A DNA stretch of 64,000 nt from a gamma proteobacterium symbiont of Ctena orbiculata (lineage in GTDB: Bacteria; Pseudomonadota; Gammaproteobacteria; Chromatiales; Chromatiaceae): contig QBVD01000028.1 in the NCBI GenBank assembly GCA_003058525.1, positions 1-64,000 on the forward strand. The letters run 5' to 3'. Made by a program: the position numbers and the translations under genes. The notes below the pieces were generated by a model. The model saw only the letters and a list, made by a program, of their open reading frames with translations, was not told the origin of the DNA and did no database searches. This document shows positions 1-9,024 of the stretch, in pieces (positions within the stretch are counted from its first letter, which is position 1; every line of letters begins with the position of its first letter).

Positions 1-247
1 AATCGACTCTGCTGGAGCTGTTTTTTTACCCAGCAAGGCAGAATGAGCGAGGTTTAGCCGTGCTAAATGAGTGAATGATAACGCCGCTGGGTGGAAAAAC
101 AGCCCCAGCCCTTCGGGTTGTGCCTGAAAATGCGCCACTCGGCGTTGCTCGTCGCTCATTTGGAATCACCAAACCTCACTCCTTGCGCCTTGATTGGCGC
201 ATTTTCAGACACAACAGAGCCGATTGGATTAGTGTTAACAGGCCCTA
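1..247. repeat. Dispersed inverted-end element, copy 1 (left tip outside the window)
   Basis: This is a second copy of the element seen complete at 60527-60823. About 20 bases of its left end lie before the window. The right end reads ATTGGATTAGTGTTAACAGG followed by CCCTA. Inside are two stems: a GCTGGAGCTGTTTT arm at 11-27 facing AAAACAGCCCCAGC near 96-109, and TTGTGCCTGAAAATGCGCC at 118-136 facing GGCGCATTTTCAGACACAA at 196-214. Open frames over it run on both strands and look like by-products of the symmetry, so I call no gene. Confidence 0.85.
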
Positions 248-382
248 AGTACTATAAAACCACAAACTGGTGGAACTTAAGAATATTGGAAAATCAATTT
301 GTAACAATTGTTTTACATCAATAAGCTGAGCACTTCCCCAGTATGGAAATCCGGGTTGAATGTATTGACCGATGATTTTTCG
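248..382. other. Intergenic, downstream of the ATPase operon
   Basis: AT-rich spacer between the repeat and the end of the V-ATPase subunit D gene. I see no gene and no convincing terminator hairpin with a T tract on the minus strand. Confidence 0.5.
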
Positions 383-1006
383 TTATATTCTTTCCTGATC
401 CCTCAGCACTTTTACCTGAAACAAGGCATTCCTTTCTTCTTCCTCCAGCGCATTTTCAATGAAACGAATCGTATTGCGATACTGGGGGATGATGTTATAG
501 CGCAACGCATTCACCCGCTTCTGCGCCTTGCGTTGTTCGGCAATCAGACGGTTGAGACTCATCGAGACTTCGCCCATCTTTGCCAGCTGAAGCGAGGCTT
601 CGGCAAAGTGCAGGCGGGTTTCATCGAAGCTGGGATCGGTGCCGAGCAGGCCGACCGGGTTGAGTGGCAGCAGTTGTCCGCTGACAGATGGGTATTCCAC
701 ACCGAGGTTTCGCCGCGGCAGGATTTTCAGATCCAGCACGGGTTCCACCCCGAGGGCCGCCTGATTGACGGCACGGCTGCCCATGCGCAATTGCAGCATG
801 CTGAGCCAGTGATAAGCCAGTTTAGTGGCTTCGTGGGCTTGATCTCTGATCTTGCGGTATTCACCGATGCGTTGATAGACCAGTCGCGTGAGCAGCTCCC
901 GTTTGCGTTCCAGCAGGCTGTGGCCCTCCTCAAGAAAATTGAGCTGCCGTTTCAGATTCAGCAGGGTGTTCTTGGTCGGGGCCGCTTTGATGCGTTTACC
1001 GGTCAT
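383..1006 (-). CDS. ntpD: V/A-type ATPase subunit D (central stalk)
   Basis: A 207-residue, largely helical and charged protein. It matches the subunit D family, the coiled-coil rotor shaft that passes through the A3B3 head of V/A-type ATPases and couples it to the membrane ring. The N-terminal part (KNTLLNLKRQLNFLEEGHSL) and the C-terminal helix (RRVNALRYNIIPQYRNTIRF-like) are typical of the two long antiparallel helices. It is the last gene of the operon and its ATG overlaps the stop of subunit B by 4 bases, indicating translational coupling. Length is normal for the family. Confidence 0.93.
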   Translation of the reverse strand: MTGKRIKAAPTKNTLLNLKRQLNFLEEGHSLLERKRELLTRLVYQRIGEYRKIRDQAHEATKLAYHWLSMLQLRMGSRAVNQAALGVEPVLDLKILPRRNLGVEYPSVSGQLLPLNPVGLLGTDPSFDETRLHFAEASLQLAKMGEVSMSLNRLIAEQRKAQKRVNALRYNIIPQYRNTIRFIENALEEEERNALFQVKVLRDQERI

Positions 1007-2382
1007 GTGCTCTGCCGATGGTACTTGGCGATCTCGGTTTCATTGACCCGGGTCAGCGCCTGTGGCGGGAAGGTGGAAAGCAGATCCCAGGCTAGGTTGA
1101 GGGTCTCCTCGATACTGCGGTCTTCATCCTCCCCTTGTTGTACAAAACGCTGTTCGAACGCATCGGCAAACTCCAGATAGCGGCGGTCACGGGCGGATAG
1201 CTCATCGGCGCCGATGATGGAGGCCAGATTGCGCGTCTCCAGGGCTCGGGCGTAGAGGGCATAGAGTTGGTTGGAGACGTGGGGATGGTCCTCTCGGGTG
1301 AAATCCTTGCCGATACCGTCCTTCATAAGACGTGACAGTGAAGGGGATATGTGCACCGGGGGATAGATGCCCTGGTTGTGCAGTTCGCGGCTGAGGACGA
1401 TCTGTCCCTCGGTGATATAACCTGTCAGGTCCGGTATCGGGTGGGTGATGTCGTCGCTGGGCATACTCAGCACCGGCACCAGGGTGATGGAGCCGTGTCG
1501 ATCCTTGATGCGTCCGGAGCGTTCATAGATCTCCGCCAGATCGGAGTAGAGATAGCCGGGGTAACCCTTACGCGCCGGCACATCGCCCTTGGCGGTAGCA
1601 ACTTCGCGCAGCGCTTCGGCGTAGTGGGTCATATCGGTCATCACCACCAGGACATGGCGGTCGAGATCGAAGGCGAGGTACTCCGCCGCGGTCAGGGCCA
1701 TGCGTGGGAGCGTGAGGCGTTCCACCGGTGGATCGTCGGCCATGTTGACGAACATCACCACATTGCCCAGCACACCGGAGGAGGCGAACTCCTCCTGGAA
1801 GAAGCGGGCGTCCGCGTAGGAGACACCCATGGCAGCGAAGACCACCGAGAAGCGGCTGTCGTCGTCAGGGAGTTTGGCCTGACGCACGATTTGAGCCGCC
1901 AGCCGGTTATGGGGCAGGCCCGAGGCGGAGAAGATCGGCAGCTTCTGTCCGCGCACCAGAGAATTGAGACCATCTATGGTGGAGATGCCTGTCTGTATGA
2001 ACTCTTTCGGATAGGTGCGGGCTGCCGGGTTGAACGCTGCGGCGCTGATGCTGCGGCGCAGGTTTGAGACAATGGGGGGACGATAATCCCGCGGTTCGCC
2101 CAGGCCACTGAAGACGCGACCGAGGATCTCCGGAGAGAGGGCGATTTCCACCGGTTCGTCGAGGAAGCGCACCCAGGTGCTCTCCAGGTCGATTTCGGCG
2201 GTGCCCTCGAACACCTGAATCAGCACTTCTTCGTTGGAACTGCGGATCACTTGGCCGTTGCGTGTATTACCCTGCTGGTCGCGGATATGGACCCGGTCGC
2301 CAAAGGCGATATCGGGGACATCGGCTACCGTCAACAACCCGCCCCGGGCGGAGGAAGCGGTACGATACTCCTTGGCGCTCAT
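1003..2382 (-). CDS. ntpB: V/A-type ATPase subunit B (non-catalytic head subunit)
   Basis: A 459-residue regulatory/non-catalytic subunit that alternates with subunit A in the A3B3 head. It has the RecA-like fold sequence of the family, but where subunit A has a P-loop it has SASGLPHNRLAAQI, so there is no Walker A; this is usual for B subunits. Other recognisable stretches are GISTIDGLNSLVRGQKLPIF and the LVVMTDMTHYAEALREVA region. It overlaps the A gene upstream and the D gene downstream by 4 bases each, so the A-B-D block is fully coupled. Confidence 0.96.
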   Translation of the reverse strand: MSAKEYRTASSARGGLLTVADVPDIAFGDRVHIRDQQGNTRNGQVIRSSNEEVLIQVFEGTAEIDLESTWVRFLDEPVEIALSPEILGRVFSGLGEPRDYRPPIVSNLRRSISAAAFNPAARTYPKEFIQTGISTIDGLNSLVRGQKLPIFSASGLPHNRLAAQIVRQAKLPDDDSRFSVVFAAMGVSYADARFFQEEFASSGVLGNVVMFVNMADDPPVERLTLPRMALTAAEYLAFDLDRHVLVVMTDMTHYAEALREVATAKGDVPARKGYPGYLYSDLAEIYERSGRIKDRHGSITLVPVLSMPSDDITHPIPDLTGYITEGQIVLSRELHNQGIYPPVHISPSLSRLMKDGIGKDFTREDHPHVSNQLYALYARALETRNLASIIGADELSARDRRYLEFADAFEQRFVQQGEDEDRSIEETLNLAWDLLSTFPPQALTRVNETEIAKYHRQST

Positions 2383-4178
2383 GCTGTCTGTTCCCCCCGT
2401 TGTGCATATTCGGAATGGATTGCCTTGAAGTCATTCAATGCCTCAATCCGAAATGCCTTCAGCTGATCGGTTTGGGACGAATCGTAAAGTTCCTTGCAGC
2501 GGCGCAGGCGTGCCAGTATCGGCATCTCGGCAAGTTCCTGGACAGGCACGCCGAGTTCGATCAGGGTGGCGCCTTCGTCATACACCGTGAGGATCAGGTC
2601 GAGCAACATGAACTGCTTATGCGGTGAGGAGAAGGTATCCACCGGGTCGAGGGCGCTCTGTTGCAGCACACCCTCCTTGATCAGTGCGGCACCCTCCAAT
2701 ATCCAGCGCTGGGCGGAGGAGAGGGCCTCGGGCCCTACCAGATTGACGATACGTGACAGTTCCGCATCCCTCGCCAGCATCGCCAGCGCCTGGGCACGGC
2801 GTTTCTCCCAACCACGATCGATGTTTTCGTGCCACCATTCGGCGGCGGTGCCGACGTCGGCAGAGAAGCTGTCGACCCAGTCGATAGCCGGGTAGTGGCG
2901 GGCATCCGCCAGTTCCTTGGAGAGGGCCCAGAAGGTCTGGATGATCTCCTTGGTATGGCTGGTGACCGGCTCTGAGAAATCGCCGCCTGGTGGAGAGACG
3001 GCGCCGATCAGGGTGACCGAGCCCTTGCCGCAATCCATGGTCTCGACCCGTCCCGCCCGTTCATAGAAGGCAGCCAGCCGGGAGGCAAGATAGGCGGGAT
3101 ATCCCTCTTCCACGGGCATCTGGCCCAGGCGGCCGGAGACCTCGCGCAGGGCCTCGGCCCAACGACTGGTGGAGTCGGCCAGCATCACCACGTCGTAGCC
3201 CTGATCCCGGTAGTACTCGGCAATGGTGATGCCGACATAGATCGAGGCCTCGCGGGCCACCACCGGCATGTTGGAGGTGTTAGCGATGAGCAGAGTGCGA
3301 TCCATCAAGGGTCTGCCGCTGTAGGGGTCTTTCAATTTGGGAAAGCTGTCGAGTACATCCACCAACTCATTGCCGCGCTCACCGCATCCGACATAGATGA
3401 CGATATCGGCATTGGCCCAGCGTGCGACCTGATGCTGCACCACGGTCTTGCCCGCGCCGAAAGGGCCGGGTACGGCGCATTTACTCCCTTTGAGCAGGGG
3501 GAAGAAGGTATCGAGAATACGTTGCCCGGTGATCAGGGGTTCGACCCCGTTGTCACGACCCTGATAGGGGCGGGGCTTGCGTACCGGCCACCTGTGGTAG
3601 AGCTTGAGATGATGCACCTGACCCCGAGGGTCACGCACCTGTGCGATGGTCTCTTCCAGGTTGTAGTCGCCCTCGGGCGCGAGTTCGATCAATTCACCTT
3701 CGATGTTAGGGGGAACGACGATGCGGTGTTCGACTGTCTCAGTCTCCTGTACTAAGCCAAGACGGGCGCCACCGATGATCGGCATATTGGGTTCAAGATT
3801 GTCGCTGGGTACGAAGTGCCACAGTTTCTCCCGATCGAGGGGTAGGGGGCTGAGGCCACGGGGGATCTGGTCACCTGCCTTGATGAACATCTCCTCCAGG
3901 GGGCGCTGCACACCATCGAATATACCGCCGATGAGGCCAGGACCGAGTTCCACCGAGAGAGGATGGCCCAGGCCCTCTACCGGTTCGCCGGGTCGTACCA
4001 TTTCAGTGGATTCGTAGATCTGGGCCAGGGCTTCGTCACCCTCCAGGGAGATCACCTCACCATACAGGCCGAGACTGCCGATGCGCACCTGCTCACCGTT
4101 TTGCACGCCCGGTAGCCTGATGGTGACGATGGGACCGTTGATATCCTGAATGGTGCCTTTCTTGTTTTCGTGTTTCAT
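2379..4178 (-). CDS. ntpA: V/A-type ATPase subunit A (catalytic)
   Basis: The 599-residue catalytic subunit of a V/A-type rotary ATPase. The P-loop GPFGAGKT lies at residues 238-245 and is followed by the DVVMLADSTSRWAEALREVS segment. The long non-homologous insertion before the P-loop (about residues 115-200) separates this family from F1 beta. Length is normal. It sits 2 bases after the E subunit and overlaps B by 4 bases. Whether the enzyme mainly makes ATP or pumps ions cannot be read from this gene. Confidence 0.97.
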   Translation of the reverse strand: MKHENKKGTIQDINGPIVTIRLPGVQNGEQVRIGSLGLYGEVISLEGDEALAQIYESTEMVRPGEPVEGLGHPLSVELGPGLIGGIFDGVQRPLEEMFIKAGDQIPRGLSPLPLDREKLWHFVPSDNLEPNMPIIGGARLGLVQETETVEHRIVVPPNIEGELIELAPEGDYNLEETIAQVRDPRGQVHHLKLYHRWPVRKPRPYQGRDNGVEPLITGQRILDTFFPLLKGSKCAVPGPFGAGKTVVQHQVARWANADIVIYVGCGERGNELVDVLDSFPKLKDPYSGRPLMDRTLLIANTSNMPVVAREASIYVGITIAEYYRDQGYDVVMLADSTSRWAEALREVSGRLGQMPVEEGYPAYLASRLAAFYERAGRVETMDCGKGSVTLIGAVSPPGGDFSEPVTSHTKEIIQTFWALSKELADARHYPAIDWVDSFSADVGTAAEWWHENIDRGWEKRRAQALAMLARDAELSRIVNLVGPEALSSAQRWILEGAALIKEGVLQQSALDPVDTFSSPHKQFMLLDLILTVYDEGATLIELGVPVQELAEMPILARLRRCKELYDSSQTDQLKAFRIEALNDFKAIHSEYAQRGEQTA

Positions 4179-4180
4179 CG

Positions 4181-4813
4181 TTAAAGTGCCTGTCCATCAC
4201 CGATAGGGGGTAACAACCTTTCGACCAACGCCTGGTGCACTTTGCGCTCCAGTCGGGTGAGTCGGCCCTCGAAGGTGTGATCGATCTGTACGCGTTTGTC
4301 GGCTGTGGTGATCAGGCAGCCGCCTATGGTTTCGATACTCTGCTCCTTCAGTTCGAATATCTTGCCTGCCGCCAGACTGGAGGTCAGGGTCTCCCATTGG
4401 GGTTTCAGGCGTCGCAGATCTTCGGTATTTACCGAGACCAGCAGCCGCTGTTCCTCGATCTGTTTTGCGGCCTGCTGCAGAAAGGCCTTCAACAATTCGA
4501 TATATTTTGCCTCGTCCTGGGCCAAGGCCTGCATGCGTTGTTGCAAACGGTCGACTACCACCTGTACCAGGTTCCAGCGCATATGATCCATTTTACTGTG
4601 CAGCTTCAGTTCATCCGCCTGAACCTTGCGTAAATAGGCCCTGTCAGCCAGTGATTTGGCCAGCAGAGTCTCTTTCTCCTCGCGTAGATGAAGACGCTCG
4701 CTGGCTTCACGCAGGATATTCTTGCGTCCCGCTTCGGCCCGGCTGTGACACTCATTGGCCATCATTTCGGCCCTTTCAAGGATCGCTTTTTCAAGCGCTT
4801 CAACCTGATTCAA
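4181..4813 (-). CDS. ntpE: V/A-type ATPase subunit E (peripheral stalk)
   Basis: A 210-residue protein with a long charged N-terminal helix (about residues 1-100) and a compact C-terminal domain, as in subunit E, which pairs with subunit G/H to form the peripheral stalk. The start codon is TTG at 4813. I prefer it because a strong AGAGGAGA ribosome-binding site lies 6-7 bases upstream. The gene sits between F and A in the operon. Sequence identity with characterised E subunits looks low, as is normal for this fast-evolving subunit, so the call rests on helix pattern, length and position. Confidence 0.85.
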   Translation of the reverse strand: MNQVEALEKAILERAEMMANECHSRAEAGRKNILREASERLHLREEKETLLAKSLADRAYLRKVQADELKLHSKMDHMRWNLVQVVVDRLQQRMQALAQDEAKYIELLKAFLQQAAKQIEEQRLLVSVNTEDLRRLKPQWETLTSSLAAGKIFELKEQSIETIGGCLITTADKRVQIDHTFEGRLTRLERKVHQALVERLLPPIGDGQAL

Positions 4814-4828
4814 TGTCGTTCTCCTCTG

Positions 4829-5152
4829 TTAACCACCGGTGAGTTTTTTCAGTTGAATGTCCAGGTCGGAATGAAACTCCTCGGGATCCTGCAACGACGG
4901 GACCTCGGACAGGATGATACGACCGCCTTCATTGCGGATCTGATCCAGCAGCTTGGAACCGACATGATTGACAGACTGCTCGATGATCAGCAATGCCCGC
5001 TGTCGTTCCTGTAATAGCTGGTTCAATAATACGTCCAGCCTGCTGCTGTCGGGTTCTGTGAGGGTTTCAAATCCGATCAGCCGGAAGCCGTCCGTCAGGG
5101 CATGGCTGCCGACGAAGATCTTTCTGACTTTGTGTATTGCTGTTTCCGGCAC
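4829..5152 (-). CDS. ntpF: V/A-type ATPase subunit F
   Basis: A 107-residue protein of the small alpha/beta subunit F family, which binds the D-subunit shaft and modulates activity. Typical features are an N-terminal strand-helix (KIFVGSHALTDGFRLIGFET) and the middle QRALLIIEQSVNH segment. The start is GTG at 5152, only 2 bases after the stop of subunit K, with no strong ribosome-binding site, so translation is probably coupled to K. Position and length agree with the family. Confidence 0.85.
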   Translation of the reverse strand: MPETAIHKVRKIFVGSHALTDGFRLIGFETLTEPDSSRLDVLLNQLLQERQRALLIIEQSVNHVGSKLLDQIRNEGGRIILSEVPSLQDPEEFHSDLDIQLKKLTGG

Positions 5153-5154
5153 TT

Positions 5155-5592
5155 TCAGATCTTATCCAACAACAGAATACTCATTACCAGACCGTAGATG
5201 GCAATACCCTCAGCCAGGCCGAGATAGATCAGCGTGCGTCCGAAGATCTCCGGTTTTTCCGCCAGCACGGCCAGTGACGCGGCGCCGATGGGTCCCACCG
5301 CGATACCTGCACCGATGGTGCTGAGGGCAGTTGGTATACCGACACCGATGATGCCAAGACCGAGGCCAATCGATATCTCGCCACCCGCTTCGGCAACCTC
5401 GGTGGCCGCCATGACCTCGTTGGCTCCCAAGAAGATCAGTGCCGCCTGAGCGACGACAAAGACCAGCAGATTGATACCGATAGTCGGTTTGAACCACGGT
5501 CTGCTGACCTTGGCAGGCTGCATCTCCATGATAACGCCGGTGATGATGAGGCCGGCGATACCCAGGGTCATTACTGCAATAAGCCAGTACAT
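5155..5592 (-). CDS. ntpK: V/A-type ATPase proteolipid subunit K (c ring)
   Basis: A 145-residue proteolipid that builds the ion-carrying ring. Four hydrophobic segments are visible, at about residues 2-22, 40-57, 75-100 and 115-140. Only the last two form the standard c hairpin, with one ion-binding glutamate in GLAEGIAIYG. The first two have no acidic residue and look like an N-terminal extension, not a second c hairpin as in Enterococcus NtpK. A TAGGAG ribosome-binding site lies 6 bases before the ATG. The coupling ion (H+ or Na+) cannot be settled from sequence alone. Confidence 0.92.
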   Translation of the reverse strand: MYWLIAVMTLGIAGLIITGVIMEMQPAKVSRPWFKPTIGINLLVFVVAQAALIFLGANEVMAATEVAEAGGEISIGLGLGIIGVGIPTALSTIGAGIAVGPIGAASLAVLAEKPEIFGRTLIYLGLAEGIAIYGLVMSILLLDKI

Positions 5593-5756
5593 ATTGATCT
5601 CCTATTATGTTGAGTTTTTAGTTTTTTATTTATGAGTTATGAGTTGATGTGTTCGCTTCGCTCACGCTTGTTTGAATTAACTCACATGCAGTAACGTGCG
5701 ACATTGCTGCCTGTTGAAAACCTATAACTAAAAACCCATAACTCAAAACGCTTAAG
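5593..5756. repeat. Spacer inside the ATPase operon with imperfect inverted arms
   Basis: This 164-base gap separates subunits I and K, while every other junction in the operon is 16 bases or less. The flanks (about 5612-5645 and 5717-5750) are AT-rich and share TTTTTAGTT and GAGTTAT words in opposite orientation. The centre contains GTTCGCTTCGCTCACGC. It may be an inserted small repeat or an mRNA-processing hairpin that uncouples the abundant K subunit from I. No gene is seen. Confidence 0.4.
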
Positions 5757-7634
5757 TTAAAGTGTTAGCGGCTTAAACGCCTTCCCATCTCCCGAATAGA
5801 AGCGGGAGAAACCTTCATAGAATTCGAGTCGCAATACCTGGATGGCGACAATCAGCCCTTCCAGGACCAGGATAAAGATATTACCCAGGATTACTGTAAT
5901 CCAATGACCCATATCACCCATCATGTTGGCCAGGGTGAAGACTGCAATCGCCAACGCCACATGGTTCAGGCTGAAGGCCGCAACACGCAGGAATGAGAGG
6001 GTATTTGATGCATAACCGGTAATCGTCTCGAAGGTCTCTATGAAGGCAACCAGTATGCGCTCTCCGATCGCAGCTTCCTGTTCGACCAGTTTGTGGGCGA
6101 AGATGCCGATCAGGGTAAGGATGGCAAGGGTGCCCCAGTACGGAGAGATGCTGCCGGTGTTGTAAAAGCTGTAACCGGTTCCCAACAGGCCGGTATAGAG
6201 TAGCAACGAGAGCAGGCCATTGTCGCCGAACAAGGCGCCGATACGGTCGCCTATCATCATGTGGTTGAAGATATTGATCAGGGTTACCAGGATAATGAAA
6301 CCGACGCCCCATAGCAGCGCCACGGTGAGCATGTAGAGTGGATCGGTGAGTGGCGCGATCCAGAGCGCATGCATGATATGTTCATAGCCGAAGATACTGC
6401 CGTAGAGAAAACCGAACAGGATAGATGCAAGACCGGCGGCGATGCCAAATGGGGTGAAGCTTCCGAGTTTGCGCCGCAGCAGCAGGGTGACTGCGATGAT
6501 CACCGCGCCATGCCCTACATCGCCGAACATCATGCCGAACATCAGGATATAGGTGAGGGCGAACAGCTGGGTTGGGTTGACCTCGCCATAGCGGGGTACA
6601 CCGTATTGCATCACCAGTGATGAAAAGGGCCTCAACAACCGGTTATGCCGCATCACCGAAGGTACCAGTCCGCGTTCCTCTGGTTTGGGATCGCGGGTCT
6701 CCAGCACAAAGGCATTGGGAAGCTTGTCCCGTAAAGCGATTTCCACCAGGCTTATATCCTCGGCGGGAATCCAACCCTGTAGCCGGGACAGATTGCCCCG
6801 ATGGCGGGCGGCCTCCCCGAGGGCCACATAGGGTGCTGCCAGATGGAGAACACGTGCTGCCTTCTGTAGTTCCTGCCCGGAGGATTCTCCCCAGGCCGCA
6901 ATAATTTGTTCAAGCGATTCGGCTGCTTCTTCTACTGATGACCTGCGTTGCATGAGACGGGTCTTGGCGGTTTCAGGCTGAGCGTGCAGCTCCGGAGGAA
7001 TATCGAGTGGTCTGAAACCGGCGGTATCAAGCACCGATTTCAGTTTAGAGCCTTCACGGCCACCCGTGCCGGCGATAATTACATGGCTCTCGTTATCACT
7101 TTCGTGGAAGGGAAAGAGTAGGTAGTTATCGAGTCCAAGGGCGTCTTTCAGTTGATTCACCTGGGTACGGGGGACCATGCCGATGGTGGTTTTGAGAAAC
7201 TGATTGTCGCCCTGAAGCTGGCCCAGATCGATATGCAGATTACGGAAATTGGCCAGGGTGGTCTCCAGTTGATCGATACTGCGCCGTTCTTCCAGCTGCC
7301 GGCGGCGGGTCTCGTCAAAGTCGGAGCAGCTCTCCCACGCCTTCCCCAGCCATTGGTTCACCGCTTCGAGCTCCTGTTCGGAGATTGGTGTGACCTCACC
7401 GGTAAGCGCCTTGGGTGTGAATCCGACTTGAGAGGCGATCTTATCCATTCGCGCCCTGGCTTGCGCATAACACTCGCGAAAACGTTGACCGGGAATATCG
7501 GGTAGTGCCTGCTCGGCATAGGGGCGATTGTCCGGACTGAAACTGTTGAGACCGGCCAGGATCATCGAGGCATTTGGCAGATCCTCCGTGAGCACTTGCA
7601 GGCTGATATGCTTCATCGGCAACGGGCTAAACAT
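5757..7634 (-). CDS. ntpI: V/A-type ATPase subunit I (membrane stator, a subunit)
   Basis: A protein of about 625 residues with a soluble N-terminal half and a membrane C-terminal half (roughly residue 350 onward: FALTYILMFGMMFGDVGHGA, then several more hydrophobic segments). This is the a/I subunit, which carries the ion half-channels and anchors the peripheral stalks. The FGMMFGDVGHGA motif is a hallmark of the family. I place the start at ATG 7634, because GGAGG lies 6 bases before it and it overlaps the subunit C stop by 8 bases; an ATG at 7616 is an alternative. Confidence 0.94.
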   Translation of the reverse strand: MFSPLPMKHISLQVLTEDLPNASMILAGLNSFSPDNRPYAEQALPDIPGQRFRECYAQARARMDKIASQVGFTPKALTGEVTPISEQELEAVNQWLGKAWESCSDFDETRRRQLEERRSIDQLETTLANFRNLHIDLGQLQGDNQFLKTTIGMVPRTQVNQLKDALGLDNYLLFPFHESDNESHVIIAGTGGREGSKLKSVLDTAGFRPLDIPPELHAQPETAKTRLMQRRSSVEEAAESLEQIIAAWGESSGQELQKAARVLHLAAPYVALGEAARHRGNLSRLQGWIPAEDISLVEIALRDKLPNAFVLETRDPKPEERGLVPSVMRHNRLLRPFSSLVMQYGVPRYGEVNPTQLFALTYILMFGMMFGDVGHGAVIIAVTLLLRRKLGSFTPFGIAAGLASILFGFLYGSIFGYEHIMHALWIAPLTDPLYMLTVALLWGVGFIILVTLINIFNHMMIGDRIGALFGDNGLLSLLLYTGLLGTGYSFYNTGSISPYWGTLAILTLIGIFAHKLVEQEAAIGERILVAFIETFETITGYASNTLSFLRVAAFSLNHVALAIAVFTLANMMGDMGHWITVILGNIFILVLEGLIVAIQVLRLEFYEGFSRFYSGDGKAFKPLTL

Positions 7635-8688
7635 GACTCGCCTCCGTTGCATCCATCTGCAAGGGATTGCCGGGTACCGCCTCATTCAGAATTGTCCCAT
7701 CCATCTGCAGCAACTTGCTCTGAATAATGGCGTAGAGCTTCATCAGGTCCATATCGCGAATAATCAAGTAGCTGAGCGCAGAGACCACCGCGTCGGGGCT
7801 GTGGTGCATCAATTTGCGTAGTTCGTCCGAGACGGTTTGATCGAGACGCTGGCGTACCTGGGTGATGCTGTTGGCATTCGAGAGGATTGCCTTAAAAGGG
7901 GCGGGCAGGTGTTCGATGATGGTTTCCAGCCCATCCAGGTTGGCCAGTTCCATCAGTTTTTCACGCTGGAGCCGCCCGCCGTAGGGGATCAGCAGGTAGT
8001 AGGCTTCACTGGGGGCGAAGCGATAGACCAGCCGGTAGCGCAGCAGCCATAGTATGTTTTGCCGATCGACCATGATGCCGATCACCTTTTTCAGGCCGCG
8101 TTTATCGATACTGTCCGTAATATTGGCATGGCGCAGCATACCGGTGTAGTAGAGACGATCGATGGCCGCGTCAAGAGAGAAGTTTTCGTGCTGCTCCTCA
8201 AACACATTACGCGCCTGCCTGGCAATCAGGGCGTAGGGTCCCTGGTCGAGCTGGCGCAACATCTCAAGCACATTTTCCGCCTGCAGCAGGGATTCGTGAG
8301 GCAGGCGGATATTCTCCGGCATCTCAAACAGGTTATCCCGGATCTCCTCCATCCCAAGGCTGTTCAATTTACCCCGGATCAGTGTTTTCAGGTTATAGAG
8401 TTCGAACTTTCTCGGCCAATAGAGCATCAGTCCGCGGGAACGACCGCTGAGAGGGCGCAATAGAACCGACAGTTCACTCATCAGTCGCTGTAACAGAGCC
8501 TGCTCAACCAAACGGATCCTTTGCCGGTTGTCTATGGATTCTTCAAAAATCGGCTGAAGATCGAAGGCATCGCCAAGCTGTCTGAGTGACATCTGTTTCA
8601 AGCGTTCGATCTCATCGGCGTCGAGCAGACGCGCCGAGAGTACACCGACACGGGTTTTTAGGTAGGCCTGATCCCTATTCGAACTCAT
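7627..8688 (-). CDS. ntpC: V/A-type ATPase subunit C (d/AC39 family)
   Basis: A 353-residue helical protein of the V-ATPase subunit C/d (AC39) family, the socket that joins the central stalk to the proteolipid ring. Recognisable are the N-terminal YLKTRVGVLSARLL, the YNLKTLIRGK segment near residue 97 and a repeated domain pattern ending in IIRDMDLMKLYAIIQSKLLQ. The start ATG lies 9 bases after the stop of the preceding small subunit. The length is close to the family norm. Confidence 0.9.
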   Translation of the reverse strand: MSSNRDQAYLKTRVGVLSARLLDADEIERLKQMSLRQLGDAFDLQPIFEESIDNRQRIRLVEQALLQRLMSELSVLLRPLSGRSRGLMLYWPRKFELYNLKTLIRGKLNSLGMEEIRDNLFEMPENIRLPHESLLQAENVLEMLRQLDQGPYALIARQARNVFEEQHENFSLDAAIDRLYYTGMLRHANITDSIDKRGLKKVIGIMVDRQNILWLLRYRLVYRFAPSEAYYLLIPYGGRLQREKLMELANLDGLETIIEHLPAPFKAILSNANSITQVRQRLDQTVSDELRKLMHHSPDAVVSALSYLIIRDMDLMKLYAIIQSKLLQMDGTILNEAVPGNPLQMDATEASHV

Positions 8689-8697
8689 CGGAACGGT

Positions 8698-9024
8698 TCA
8701 ATCTTCATCTGCCGTGGGATCGATCAGTACGGTGAAGGCTGCTTCCAATGCGTCATCCTCACGTGCTTCGGCATATTCGCGCAGTTGGGCATGGCGTTCA
8801 TTGAAGCGCTTTTTTAGTTCCGCGATGGTCTGTTCAGCGCGGCTTTCCGCCTTTTCCATGAAACTATGGTGCAATTCGGGAATCCGCGCCTCGAAATGTT
8901 CCTCTTTAGTCTTTGCCTCTTGCAAAGCCTCCTGGATCATGCGTTCTCGCATCTCCTCGGCTTTGTTATGAATTTGTTGCGCTTTGGTTTCAGCATCGAG
9001 CAAGCGCTGAAGTGATTCTTCCAT
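8698..9024 (-). CDS. ntpH: V/A-type ATPase peripheral-stalk subunit G/H
   Basis: A 108-residue protein, almost all charged coiled coil (MEESLQRLLDAETKAQQIHN onward), ending in a short acidic tail. It is the first gene of the operon. Size, heptad-like pattern and position identify it as the G/H stalk partner of subunit E. The frame could extend to 9078, but I chose ATG 9024 because the family begins this way and a G-rich stretch (CTGGGGGGA) precedes it. The 183-base region upstream, to 9207, should hold the operon promoter; I see no clear consensus box there. Confidence 0.8.
   Translation of the reverse strand: MEESLQRLLDAETKAQQIHNKAEEMRERMIQEALQEAKTKEEHFEARIPELHHSFMEKAESRAEQTIAELKKRFNERHAQLREYAEAREDDALEAAFTVLIDPTADED

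Noticed and set aside
308-1180. Long plus-strand frame opposite subunit D
   Set aside because: Antisense shadow of subunits D and B, which are certain from their families.
1351-2067. 238-residue frame antisense to subunit B
   Set aside because: His- and Val-rich composition typical of a shadow frame; subunit B explains the DNA.
383-9024. Eukaryotic contamination because of V-type ATPase
   Set aside because: Operon structure, ribosome-binding sites and overlapping genes are bacterial; V/A-type enzymes occur in many bacteria.
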